NCBI RefSeq assembly: GCF_026241195.1
Contig: NZ_JAPFQO010000008.1
Location: 186,001-250,000 of the forward strand
Direction: 5' to 3'
Length of the DNA: 64,000 nucleotides
Source: Pontibacter anaerobius
GTDB lineage: Bacteria > Bacteroidota > Bacteroidia > Cytophagales > Hymenobacteraceae
Of this stretch, positions 40,100 to 48,112 are shown piece by piece. The position numbers and the translations under genes are program-made. The notes beneath the pieces are model-generated. The model did no database searches, was not told where the DNA came from, and worked only from the letters and a program-made list of their open reading frames with translations. Within the stretch, counting starts at the first letter, position 1. Each line of letters opens with the position of its first letter.

Positions 40100-40162
40100 T
40101 GTCAAGTTAGCTTGACATTAAGAAATGTAAAGCATACCTTTATGTAAATAAAACTTTACATT
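40100..40162 (+). promoter_or_regulatory. operator-like palindromes upstream of the membrane protein/HTH operon
   Basis: TGTCAAG/CTTGACA around TTAG (40100-40117) is a perfect palindrome. AATGTAAAG (40124-40132) and CTTTACATT (40154-40162) form a second, wider one. Both lie within 85 bases of the ATG at 40183 and may be bound by the HTH protein of the operon. Confidence 0.5.
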
Positions 40163-40182
40163 ATAGCAAACGTTATTTACAT

Positions 40183-40590
40183 ATGAAAAATCAGAATTGG
40201 AACACTCAGAATCTGCATAACACCAGGCTATTGGCCATCTGGACATTTGCCTGGGTTGCCTCGATGGCCCTGGCAACTTTCGGCCCTACGTTTATCTGGC
40301 AAGAAAACATGCCCCTAACCTTACTTGCCATAGCGATAAATGCCGCTTTTGGCGTAGCTATGATCCTGGCAAACATCCGGCACATAAAAGGGCTGGACGA
40401 GATGCAGCGTAAGATTCAGCTGGAAGCCATGGGAATTGCTCTGGGCGTGGGCGTTGTAGGCGGGCTTAGCTATACCTTGCTTGACACAACCAATGTAATC
40501 TCGGGCGATGCTGAGATATCTTTCCTGGTTATCCTGATCGGCCTCACCTACCTGGGTGCTACTATTATCGGACAAATGCGCTACAGATGA
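40183..40590 (+). CDS. four-helix membrane protein of unknown function, paired with an HTH regulator
   Basis: A 135-residue protein with four hydrophobic segments (about 17-35, 45-64, 82-102 and 113-131). Between the second and third lies IRHIKGLDEMQRKIQLEAMG, a motif shared by small membrane proteins that sit next to YozG-like HTH regulators in many bacteria. Its stop overlaps the HTH start by four bases (40587-40590). Function unknown. Confidence 0.8.
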   Translation: MKNQNWNTQNLHNTRLLAIWTFAWVASMALATFGPTFIWQENMPLTLLAIAINAAFGVAMILANIRHIKGLDEMQRKIQLEAMGIALGVGVVGGLSYTLLDTTNVISGDAEISFLVILIGLTYLGATIIGQMRYR

Positions 40591-40787
40591 AAAACCGACT
40601 GAAGGTACTCAGAGCCGAGCGCGACTTAACGCAGGCAGACCTTGCCGATGCGCTGGCGGTTTCCAGGCAAACGATTAATGCCATCGAGAAAGGCAAGTTT
40701 GACCCCAGTTTGCCACTGGCTTTCAAAATCTCCAGGCTATTTAACCTGCCGATAGAAGCCATTTTCCAGGACGATGATGCGGTGTAG
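40587..40787 (+). CDS. small Xre-family HTH regulator (YozG-like)
   Basis: A 66-residue protein consisting of one helix-turn-helix: MKNRLKVLRAERDLTQADLADALAVSRQTINAIEKGKFDPSLPLAFKISRLF. It is one of the shortest stand-alone Xre regulators and follows the pattern of YozG. It overlaps the membrane-protein gene by four bases, and probably regulates the pair through the palindromes upstream. Confidence 0.92.
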   Translation: MKNRLKVLRAERDLTQADLADALAVSRQTINAIEKGKFDPSLPLAFKISRLFNLPIEAIFQDDDAV

Positions 40788-41279
40788 GGTTGCAGTTTGT
40801 GAAGGATTAGTTTCTGGTTTTTCAGGTTTCTAGTTTGGATTCGCAGGTATGATTATTAAAAGTTTTAATCGTTCGCAGGTGTAACCATCTCCTTTAAAGC
40901 AGGGGCGTTAAACTCTATATTCATAAGGTGATGGGGGGAGCGCCCTCGCCTTATCATTTCCCATAACTATTTCATATTAAAAGTTTTAGATACACAGAAC
41001 CAACAGTAGCAGGAAACTATCCCTTTGAGGTAATTTTTTAATTCAAGGCCTATTACAGTAAAGATATAGAACAAGATAAGGCGTCCTCGCTCGTGACCTA
41101 TTATTTTCTGGCCTTCCGGGCCTTTGAGTCTAGAAGTAACGTTCAATTTAAGAAATGAATCTGGAGATTCGTGCCAGAAGTAGTTAGAACTTAAGGGGTT
41201 TACGCTTGGCAGGGGGACCATTTTTCTGTACGAACATTATAGAGTCCCGCTTGCGCCATGGATATCCGGATCAGGTAGT
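40788..41279. other. gene-free spacer with worn repeats
   Basis: No gene is supported. It contains a hairpin GAATCT/AGATTC (41154-41167) and the phrase TTTAAAGCAGGGGCGTTAA near 40890, which resembles TTAAAGCAGGGCCGTTAA at about 35211, just left of the MITE-like element. It looks like a degenerate copy of that repeat. Confidence 0.4.
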
Positions 41280-41660
41280 TTATTCCAGAAACATACGATA
41301 TATCAACATAAGCACGCTTATGATCACGATGGTTGTATAGATCTGCTTGTTGTACCTGGCCAGCCAGTTGGGGAGGTAGATGTCGAAGTTGTCGCGGGTG
41401 GAACTGGAATAATTTCGGGCAACTACCGTAACCGGACACATGTTTTTAAAGACCAGCAGTACAAGCCCTTCCAAAAGTATAAGCCCCAGGCAAATCCAAA
41501 CCCATTTGTCTATCCTGTTCACGAGCACCGCATAAAGCAGGTAAAAGATCACTACATTAAAGAACAGCCAGATCAATGTATGCAACACTTTTATCAGCAC
41601 CAGCTTTTGCCCGTTGCTTAAAGACATGTTTTGCTGCTGTGTTTTGGGTTGCAGTTTCAT
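41280..41660 (-). CDS. three-helix membrane protein of unknown function
   Basis: A 126-residue protein with hydrophobic segments at about 30-49, 53-71 and 108-124. The stretch between the last two, MCPVTVVARNYSSSTRDNFDIYLPNWLARYNKQIY, looks conserved: short CPxT loops of this kind occur in small Bacteroidota membrane proteins. Start at 41660; M12 is possible. Monocistronic. No function can be assigned. Confidence 0.75.
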   Translation of the reverse strand: MKLQPKTQQQNMSLSNGQKLVLIKVLHTLIWLFFNVVIFYLLYAVLVNRIDKWVWICLGLILLEGLVLLVFKNMCPVTVVARNYSSSTRDNFDIYLPNWLARYNKQIYTTIVIISVLMLIYRMFLE

Positions 41661-41720
41661 AGCCTTGACTTTTACTTTTTTATACTTTAAAATTGAGTCT
41701 TAGTTAAAAAAGCTGGGCTA

Positions 41721-41830
41721 TTGCATGCTACTAATTTGAAGTTAAAACCTTTGTCATTCTGTTAAGAAACCTGGTAGAGGCGATGTTAAGCTTTCGCTAC
41801 ACACCCACAAGGTCCTTTCAGGATGACAAA
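41721..41830. mobile_element. MITE-like repeat, copy A
   Basis: A unit with ends TTTGTCATTCTG (41750-41761) and CAGGATGACAAA (41819-41830) that are near-inverted repeats. Together with the flank from 41721 it is about 90% identical by eye to the reverse complement of 42906-43016. The two copies bracket the lipoprotein gene at 42138. The rest of the 41661-42137 spacer shows no gene. Confidence 0.7.
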
Positions 41831-42137
41831 AAGAGGAAAGTGAAACGACACTGAGTTAAAGGGGGGAATTAAGGCGATGAAGGCTCATTTCTCTTTATAG
41901 CTTAAATTTACATGTCCCGGGTTGGGGCCGTACCTGTTTGCACTTCACAGCTTAGTGCTCATTTTACCTTATTGATTCACAGCCACTTTTATACTTTTTG
42001 CACTTTCTTAAACTGCAAAGTATAAACCCTGTGGGTAGTTGCACGTACTAAGGGTTCAAAACTGTTAAAACACAACATATTCCCTATAGACACACCTCTC
42101 CTCCATTTTCCTTATTTCACCCAATTTGTATTATTTT

Positions 42138-42617
42138 ATGAAAAAGCTATTATTCATACCTTTATGCTTTTCCCTCTTCTTCACCTCCTGCAACGACGAT
42201 GACACAGAAGCTGTCATTCCGGTGGTTTCGGAGATAGATGCTGACATGAGAGGCGACTGGACCAATACCTCCATCAAAAGAGTTTATTACTCAGATACCG
42301 ATACCGTGATGTATGCCGACTCGGTGGCACGCCAGGCCTATTTTCATTTCGACGGACAGAAGATGACCGTTACGTTGCCGGGCAGCTCGGAAGAAGATGT
42401 ATGGACTTACAGCTTCCCGGACCAAAACGACTCTACCCACATACAGCTGCACCAGGACACGGTGACAACCAACTACCAGGTAACATCTTTGTCGGATACA
42501 GACATGGTTTGGGTTGAGGAAAGAGCCTGGGCCGGTTACCCCGAAGAAGTGCCGGACAATGAAAAGACAACATCCAAGCGCGGCGTTTATACCTGGAAGT
42601 TTGTACGCGGGAAGTAA
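42138..42617 (+). CDS. lipoprotein of unknown function, probably surface-exposed
   Basis: A 159-residue protein. The ATG at 42138 gives MKKLLFIPLCFSLFFTSCNDDD, a lipoprotein signal with C18 followed by NDDD, like the surface-export signal of Bacteroidota lipoproteins. The rest is strand-rich with alternating hydrophobic residues (ADMRGDWTNTSIKRVYYSD, YFHFDGQKMTVTLPG, DVWTYSFPDQ), which suggests a lipocalin-like barrel. A TTG four codons upstream is in frame but unlikely. The gene has its own terminator and lies between two inverted MITE-like repeats. Confidence 0.8.
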   Translation: MKKLLFIPLCFSLFFTSCNDDDTEAVIPVVSEIDADMRGDWTNTSIKRVYYSDTDTVMYADSVARQAYFHFDGQKMTVTLPGSSEEDVWTYSFPDQNDSTHIQLHQDTVTTNYQVTSLSDTDMVWVEERAWAGYPEEVPDNEKTTSKRGVYTWKFVRGK

Positions 42618-42641
42618 CCTTTGCACATTTTGAGACACTCC

Positions 42642-42677
42642 AAAAGCACGAGCATGTATAAAGCTCGTGCTTTTTTT
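42642..42677 (+). terminator. terminator of the lipoprotein gene
   Basis: AAAAGCACGAGC (42642-42653) and GCTCGTGCTTTT (from 42663) are perfect arms around a 9-base loop, followed by seven T in total. Confidence 0.85.
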
Positions 42678-42905
42678 AGTTTCGGTGGATTTATACTTTT
42701 TAGTTCGTGGAGGGCATGGTACCTGTAGAGCGATAAGGCGATGCCATCTTCGCTAGTGTTTAAACATCTGTGGTTCCCACAGGGGCGGGGCCATTATATA
42801 TCATTTTTTGTCATCCTGAGAGTGGCAAACTCCGGACTTGTTACGGGCGATTTGTTGGCTGGTGGCAATGGCTTAACCTCCACAGGATCGTTTCAATCTC
42901 CCTTT

Positions 42906-43016
42906 TTTGTCATCCTGAAAGGATCTTGTAAGCGAGTAGCGAAAGCTTAACATCGCCTTTACCAGGTTTCTTAACAGAATGACATAGGCTTTAACTTCAA
43001 ATTAGTAGCATGCAAT
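42906..43016. mobile_element. MITE-like repeat, copy B (inverted relative to copy A)
   Basis: Ends TTTGTCATCCTG (42906-42917) and CAGAATGACA (42975-42984), with a flank TTAACTTCAAATTAGTAGCA matching copy A in reverse. A further partial end, TTTTGTCATCCTGAGAG, lies near 42808. The 42618-43203 spacer holds no gene. Confidence 0.7.
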
Positions 43017-43203
43017 TACCCTGATTCCGAGAGGAAAAATACCTCCCAACATAGCTTCAAGTAGATGAGGCCTGTAGCTCTCTACGCCCCGTTTACTTTA
43101 CCTCCTGCCTACGCAACCTGCCTGTGCTACCGCCATACTACGGCTTGGCAAGTATATCCCGCATTAGCACAGCTCCGTTACAATAAGTATAAACGCTAAG
43201 CAA

Positions 43204-43608
43204 ATGGATAGGAAACCAATACATAAAGGGCTGCTGGGCTTGCTTTTGCTTTCCGCCCTATGGCTTGCCGGTTGCCAGACAGGCACTGCACCTGCAGGCA
43301 CCCCGGTAAACAGAAACCAGGCGCCCCAGCGCGTGGACATTAGGGGAAGCATTATCACGACCCGCTATAACGAGGGGCAGGTAATGCTGGAGGTAGAAGC
43401 CTTTGCTCCTTCGCCAGACTCCCGCTACGACCGGGCCTACGTGCTTGTGCTGCCCACTTCTCAGATGCTTGGACCTGACGGCCAGTCGATCAGCCTGAGT
43501 GAGTTACGCATGGGGCAAAACGTGGCCATCTTACTGCGGGGAGGTGGCAAGGGCAATTTTGTGGGCCTGGGCGTGGCCCGGAAGCTGTGGGTAGAAGATA
43601 ACTTTTAA
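43204..43608 (+). CDS. small lipoprotein of unknown function
   Basis: A 134-residue lipoprotein. MDRKPIHKGLLGLLLLSALWLAGC is a clear signal with lipobox LAGC (C24). The mature part is short and strand-rich (VDIRGSIITTRYNEGQVMLEVEAF, YDRAYVLVLPTSQML, GQNVAILLRGGG), compatible with a small OB-like or beta-sandwich fold. No family recognised. It converges on the third Cache gene with a gap of about 70 bases. Confidence 0.78.
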   Translation: MDRKPIHKGLLGLLLLSALWLAGCQTGTAPAGTPVNRNQAPQRVDIRGSIITTRYNEGQVMLEVEAFAPSPDSRYDRAYVLVLPTSQMLGPDGQSISLSELRMGQNVAILLRGGGKGNFVGLGVARKLWVEDNF

Positions 43609-43677
43609 TCGCGGAGCTGTTGCTGCCCTCGCTGCCACAGGTTCATGTAGCCTTGCAGATGATCAATTTTCCGCTAC

Positions 43678-45477
43678 TTAGTCTTTTGTTGCCATGGCTT
43701 TTTCTGCCTCATAGTACCCTGAGCCTACTATATACGTCTCTCCGCCGTGCTGCACTTTCCGGACGTACGTGTGCTTTTGGGTGGGCTTGTTCTCACCGGG
43801 TTTATACCAGTAGTAATCTACCCAGGCGCTGCCCTTGCTCATGGCAGCGTTTATATACTCCCGCACAAAAGCTATGCCTTTCACATCTTTTTCTTCCAGG
43901 AGGTTTTTGCCTTCCAGGCTGGGCTGTGCCGGGTTCACCAGTTCCGTCCCGTCCGGACTCTCCACAAACACATAAGTATCCATAAAATAGAACGGGCCAT
44001 TTTTGTCGCGCAGCTGGCCGAAGGCTTCCTTGCCTTGCGCCTGCACCAGACTGGCGGCACGGTTTACTACATCCTCTATAAAGGCCTTGCCCATTTGCAT
44101 GTTGTAGATGCCGCTGCTCACCAGGTACTGTTTACCCGAAGGAAAGGTAACCCGCTTCACATAACTGGACTTCCAGGCAGGGAAGATATCGCCAGGCTCC
44201 GGGAACATGTAATGCACCCACCCCTCCCCTTGCTGGCTTTTTACTGTCTCCAGGAACATCTTACCGTAAGGCCTGCCGATGGCATCTTTGGTGCCGTTTA
44301 CCTGCTTGCCCTCCATAGTCGGGTCTGCCGCATGAAACACCCTTTTCCCGTCCAGCGTCCAGACGAAGAGGTAGGTATCGCCCTGGAACCATTTAGACCC
44401 TTTCTTCCTGAAATCAGGGAAGGCTTTATCGCCGCGCTTCTGTAGCTCTGCCGCCGCGTTGTTCACAAACGACTTCAGTTCCGTGGCGGTCACCGTTTTA
44501 GTGGCGGTGGTATCTTTCGGCGCATCGGCCAGGTATACCCCGGAGCCAACCAACACCCAGCTGTCTCCCAGTTTAGCCTTGTGCACATACGTTGTTTTTT
44601 GGGTGGAGACACTCTCGCCCGGTTTTGGCCACATGTACTCCACCCAAGCAGTGTCACTGGCCGCTACCGCGTTAAACATCTCTTTTACCAGCGGCTTTCC
44701 CTTTGTATCCTTCAGGTCCATCAGGTTGCGGCTCTCCAGGTTTCGGAAAGCGGGGTTCACCAGCTCCACCCCTGCCGAATCGAGCACAAATACATAGGCA
44801 TCCTTTACTTTATACGGACCGGTGGGGTCATAAAACCGCTCAAAAGCCGCCTTTCCCCGCTGCTCAATCTCCTGCACGGCACTCTTCACCATATCCGCCA
44901 CAAACGCCCGCTCCATGTGGTCGTTGTACATGCCGCTGCCTACGACGTAGCTTTTGCCTGATGGAGCCTTTACCAGTTGCACATAGCTACTTTTCCAGCG
45001 AGGGAGCAGGCCACCCGGTACCGGCCACTCGTAATGGAACCAGCCCTGAGGCTTGTCCGGGTTAGAGGTTGCCGCTGCCATTAGGCCACGTAAGATGGGT
45101 TTTCCGTTGACGTCCGTTAGCTCCAGCTGGTTTTTGCCAACCATTGCCGTATCGGCGTGCACCAGCATAGTACCTTCTGGGTCCAGCACAAAAACATACT
45201 TCTCCCCCTCCCGCCAGTGGCTGCCAGGTTTTCTAAAATCATCGAACGCTGCTTCGCCCATGTTCCGGATCATTTCGGCAGCATCTTTTACCAACGAAAT
45301 GAGTTGCCGGGCAGAGTCCTGCTGGTAATCCTGCAGAGCAACAGCGGGGTTTCCCTGCGGCGCATTTGATCGGTTGACTTTAAAAGCTTGGTAATCGCCG
45401 TCCATACTTCGGAACTGTGCCTGGCATACAGGAGCAAGTACGCAGGCTAGAACAATTAAAAGAGATGCTATTTTCAT
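43678..45477 (-). CDS. secreted four-Cache tandem protein, third paralogue
   Basis: A 599-residue exported protein. The ATG at 45477 gives MKIASLLIVLACVLAPVCQAQ, a signal peptide cleaved after AQ; the frame upstream adds an improbable 24 residues. It has the same A-B-A-B arrangement as the copy at 37.9 kb (WREGEKYVFVLDPEGTMLVH, YKVKDAYVFVLDSAGVELVNP, WFQGDTYLFVWTLDGKRVFH, FYFMDTYVFVESPDGTELVNP). It is more diverged in DNA than the other two copies are from each other. No output domain is present. A cupin-type anti-sigma/sigma pair lies upstream on the same strand, beyond a terminator. Confidence 0.86.
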   Translation of the reverse strand: MKIASLLIVLACVLAPVCQAQFRSMDGDYQAFKVNRSNAPQGNPAVALQDYQQDSARQLISLVKDAAEMIRNMGEAAFDDFRKPGSHWREGEKYVFVLDPEGTMLVHADTAMVGKNQLELTDVNGKPILRGLMAAATSNPDKPQGWFHYEWPVPGGLLPRWKSSYVQLVKAPSGKSYVVGSGMYNDHMERAFVADMVKSAVQEIEQRGKAAFERFYDPTGPYKVKDAYVFVLDSAGVELVNPAFRNLESRNLMDLKDTKGKPLVKEMFNAVAASDTAWVEYMWPKPGESVSTQKTTYVHKAKLGDSWVLVGSGVYLADAPKDTTATKTVTATELKSFVNNAAAELQKRGDKAFPDFRKKGSKWFQGDTYLFVWTLDGKRVFHAADPTMEGKQVNGTKDAIGRPYGKMFLETVKSQQGEGWVHYMFPEPGDIFPAWKSSYVKRVTFPSGKQYLVSSGIYNMQMGKAFIEDVVNRAASLVQAQGKEAFGQLRDKNGPFYFMDTYVFVESPDGTELVNPAQPSLEGKNLLEEKDVKGIAFVREYINAAMSKGSAWVDYYWYKPGENKPTQKHTYVRKVQHGGETYIVGSGYYEAEKAMATKD

Positions 45478-45940
45478 GGTCGAAAAGTTTAAGAAGGAAT
45501 GAAAACTGCCAGCCTCCAGGCATAAAACCGGGGCATCTTCAAATTTCATAAATCAAGTGGGGTGAATCCGGATGCTGCCTACCTCTGGTCCGGTTGGCAA
45601 CAGCATCCCATACAGGTTGCGGCATACCTTATGGGTAGCCAGAAAGGCACCGGGCGATGCTCCGGCAAGAGACCATCCGGCGCTGATTAATTTATACTAT
45701 ACTTATAAATTTTAACGCTATTTATACCTGGCAGGTTGATTCCAGGGATGTGTGTTGCCTTCAGGTTCCCTCGCAAATGGCAAATTGCAGCCTGTGAGTG
45801 GCGGAGGACGCCTGAACAGCGGCGGAGAGGCAGGAAAAGTAAGTAAACGACTTAAAAACATAGAGCCCCGCTGCATTCACAGGCGGGGCTCTTTTTACGT
45901 TGAGGTATGATGTTATACGTTTCTGCTCTTTGTGCACTGG
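45478..45940. other. spacer upstream of the third Cache gene
   Basis: No gene. It contains the terminator of the anti-sigma gene (45862-45896) and GC-rich pairing segments, such as GGATGCTG (45570-45577) with CAGCATCC (45601-45608), which may form a structured leader on the minus strand. No known riboswitch was recognised. Confidence 0.4.
45862..45896 (-). terminator. terminator of the sigma/anti-sigma operon
   Basis: AGAGCCCCGC (45862-45871) and GCGGGGCTCT (45883-45892) are perfect arms with T on both sides, so the hairpin may act both ways. Confidence 0.78.
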
Positions 45941-46555
45941 CTACTCCACGCTCAGGCGCTGCAGAATGGCTTTGCAAGGTGTGGCAGAGGTAACCGTTAA
46001 CTGGTGCGGGGCATGCAGCGGCACAGCAAAATAATCGCCGGCTTTCAGCGTGTGGGTTTCCTCTCCTGCTCTCATCTGACAGGCACCTTCCACTATCAGG
46101 AAACGCTCGTACTCATCATGATGCACCTCACTTTCGGTGGCATCCTTTACCCACACGATGGCTGTTGTTGCGGTAGGCGTGTACCCGATAATACGGGCAT
46201 GTATCCCTTCGGCATCCTCAGGAAGTATGGCTTTTTCGTTTTGCAGCCATTTCCCGTAGTCGCTGGTCCTGGACTCTGGGGTCAAAACCGGGGGCGATTC
46301 GGGGAGTTCTCCCTCCTTCATGCGCTCCAGGTAATCGATGGTTGCCATTAGCAGCGTTTTAACAGTGGCACGCGGCTTTAGGGCATGTGCTTGCGCATAA
46401 TGCTCTATCGACAGCCTGATTTGCTCTACTTCCTGTTTCACTTCCGGATGGGCAGCAGCCATCTGCTCTACGGCAAGCACTTCCTCAGGACTGGCAGCAC
46501 CCATCACATACAGCTCCAAAACCCCGGATTCTATAAATTCTGTAATAGGGCTCAT
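45941..46555 (-). CDS. ChrR-like anti-sigma factor with cupin domain
   Basis: A 204-residue protein. The N-terminal part (about 1-85, SPITEFIESGVLELYVMGAASPEEVLAVE) is a short anti-sigma region; the C-terminal cupin (about 110-204) has ESEVHHDEYERFLIVEGACQM and HAPHQLTV, with histidines and glutamate placed for a metal. In ChrR proteins the cupin senses singlet oxygen or similar stress and frees the sigma factor. Its start overlaps the sigma gene by four bases (46552-46555). No membrane segment, so the sensor is cytoplasmic. Confidence 0.85.
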   Translation of the reverse strand: MSPITEFIESGVLELYVMGAASPEEVLAVEQMAAAHPEVKQEVEQIRLSIEHYAQAHALKPRATVKTLLMATIDYLERMKEGELPESPPVLTPESRTSDYGKWLQNEKAILPEDAEGIHARIIGYTPTATTAIVWVKDATESEVHHDEYERFLIVEGACQMRAGEETHTLKAGDYFAVPLHAPHQLTVTSATPCKAILQRLSVE

Positions 46556-47100
46556 ACTGATTTCTCCGCCTTTAAATGGACAAATGCCTTTTTTAAAATT
46601 TCTCTAACTTCCTCCACGCTCATGTTCAGCTCTCCTGCGGTTTCTGCACAAGTGCGGCCTTTCAGGTAGAGCGACTCCAGTATTGTTTTCTCTAACGGAG
46701 CAAGGGTGCAAAGATCCTGCTTTTTAATTTCTGTGTCCGGTAAAGTGGCAGGTTTATTTTTTGGATACCCGTTTTTAACGCCCTCCGTGTGGGCCTCAAC
46801 AATGGCTTTGTACTTGTCTGTCTTGATGGCTTGCAGGGCTATTCCGCGGGCAATGGCCAACCCCCAGGTTAGCAGCCGCTCCTTCGAGGAGTCATACATC
46901 CCGATGCGGGTCCAGATAGCGACAAAGGTTTCCTTCAACGCCTCCTCCGCTACCTCCGGGTCCCGCACAATCCTGGATATGACTCCCATCATGACCGGGG
47001 CGTACGCGTCATAAAGTTTACCTAGCATTTCCTGTCTGCCCTGCCGGAGGGCAGTGACCAGGCTTTTTTCCGTTTCTCCCTGAAGATCGATTCCTGACAT
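46552..47100 (-). CDS. ECF-type RNA polymerase sigma factor, copy 1
   Basis: A 182-residue sigma-70 family protein. Region 2 is LGKLYDAYAPVMMGVISRIVRDPEVAEEALKETFVAIWTRIG with the conserved RLLTWGLAIARGIALQAIK helix; region 4 is TLAPLEKTILESLYLKGRTCAETAGELNMSVEEVREILKKAFVHLK. It is co-encoded with the cupin anti-sigma factor. Its regulon is unknown, but the cupin partner points to oxidative or photo-oxidative stress. Confidence 0.9.
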   Translation of the reverse strand: MSGIDLQGETEKSLVTALRQGRQEMLGKLYDAYAPVMMGVISRIVRDPEVAEEALKETFVAIWTRIGMYDSSKERLLTWGLAIARGIALQAIKTDKYKAIVEAHTEGVKNGYPKNKPATLPDTEIKKQDLCTLAPLEKTILESLYLKGRTCAETAGELNMSVEEVREILKKAFVHLKAEKSV

Positions 47101-47426
47101 ATTGGTTTAAAACCCCGGTGTCATACTTTCTCGCGAAAGTGGCCAGGATTCATTTTTAAAAGACAAAATAGCGTAAAGCACTATTTCCAGGCTGCTGCTG
47201 GAAATCAGAAAACACTCTTTACGTAATATTACAAAATACCACCTGAATTTCAGGATTTTTTACAGCCAATGTTAGCTCAGCAGCACAATAATATTGTACC
47301 GGCAGCCTGCCGAAACACAAGCAGTATCGTTTCAGTCGGGCTGGTGGTGCCGAAGAAGCGGGTGGGTTTCCAAACAAAACAGCCGCTGCGTAGAGGCAGC
47401 GGCTGTTCCAGGTATATCAGCAACTA
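47101..47426. other. gene-free spacer upstream of the sigma operon
   Basis: No gene. It should hold the sigma-operon promoter on the minus strand, and the terminator of the Arg/Asp/Tyr-rich gene lies at its right end. Confidence 0.4.
47378..47407 (-). terminator. terminator of the Arg/Asp/Tyr-rich protein gene
   Basis: AACAGCCGCTGC (47378-47389) and GCAGCGGCTGTT (47396-47407) form a perfect 12-bp stem with a 6-base loop; the minus strand continues TTGTTTG. Confidence 0.75.
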
Positions 47427-47993
47427 TTAATAGTACCTGTTCAGCTCATCCCTTCTGTGGCCTGAGCTGTACCAATTGTCTTCTGTTCTGATGCCGCGGC
47501 CGCTGCCATAGTTTCTTTCAGGGTAGCGGGAGCTTCTGTAGTAGCTTCCTGAGCGAGAGTCGAAATCCAATTCATATCCCGCCCCTCTGTTTTCATTTCT
47601 GTTATAAGCGCCGGACCGATCAGAGGTATTGTAGCCCTGCCTCCTATTGCCATAGTCGCGGTCTCTTCCGAAGTCTTCCTGGTAATCGCGGTCACGGCTG
47701 AAACTACCGCCATAGCCTCTGTTGCGGTCCCAGTCGTTTTGCTGGCTACCCGCATATCCGCTGTAGTCGCGGTCTTCTCTTCTCAGGCGCTCGTAAGCGT
47801 CTCCCATGTCGCCCTCGTGGTAAGTATGCTCCGCTCGGTACCGGCCGCGGTCATCTTCCCAATGGCCTCTGTGGCGCTGGTAGTCGCGCTCAAACTCGTT
47901 GGTTAAATTCCTGGCAGCGTGGTAATGCTCATCCGACCTGTTGTAGCCTTCGTAAGGGCCATAGTAATCACGATCTCTATCTCGTCTGTCCAT
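47427..47993 (-). CDS. low-complexity Arg/Asp/Tyr/Gly-rich protein
   Basis: A 188-residue protein of unknown function. The sequence is dominated by R, D, Y, G, N and S, with repeated RDRDY (RRDRDRDYYGPYEGYN, SRDRDYQEDFGRDRDYGNR). It has no signal peptide and no globular core except perhaps residues 20-70 (HYHAARNLTNEFERDYQRHRGHW). Such composition suggests an intrinsically disordered stress protein that may bind nucleic acid or condense. The ATG at 47993 is preferred to the TTG two codons earlier. It has its own terminator. Confidence 0.75.
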   Translation of the reverse strand: MDRRDRDRDYYGPYEGYNRSDEHYHAARNLTNEFERDYQRHRGHWEDDRGRYRAEHTYHEGDMGDAYERLRREDRDYSGYAGSQQNDWDRNRGYGGSFSRDRDYQEDFGRDRDYGNRRQGYNTSDRSGAYNRNENRGAGYELDFDSRSGSYYRSSRYPERNYGSGRGIRTEDNWYSSGHRRDELNRYY

Positions 47994-48112
47994 AGTCAAT
48001 TTATAGGTTTAGTTACAAATGCTTTTCCCTAATAAACGGCTATGAGGTTACGTGGTTTAGTTTGTGCCGCCCCTGCCTCCGGATTGAAACATATTCCGGC
48101 TCCGGACGATTT

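Larger units (their letters stand above)
39682..40182. other. spacer with a scrambled transposase relic and operator-like palindromes
   Basis: No intact gene. It holds remains of a RAYT gene (39955-40070) and operator-like repeats upstream of the membrane-protein gene (40100-40162). The minus strand at 39798-39915 reads PASPQELLAKLYQAHNRNGP and ends in a stop, possibly the tail of a lost gene. Confidence 0.5.

Noticed and set aside
45570-45670. Possible riboswitch upstream of the third Cache gene
   Set aside because: Pairing segments exist (GGATGCTG/CAGCATCC) but none of the conserved cores I know of (SAM, cobalamin, c-di-GMP, TPP) is present.
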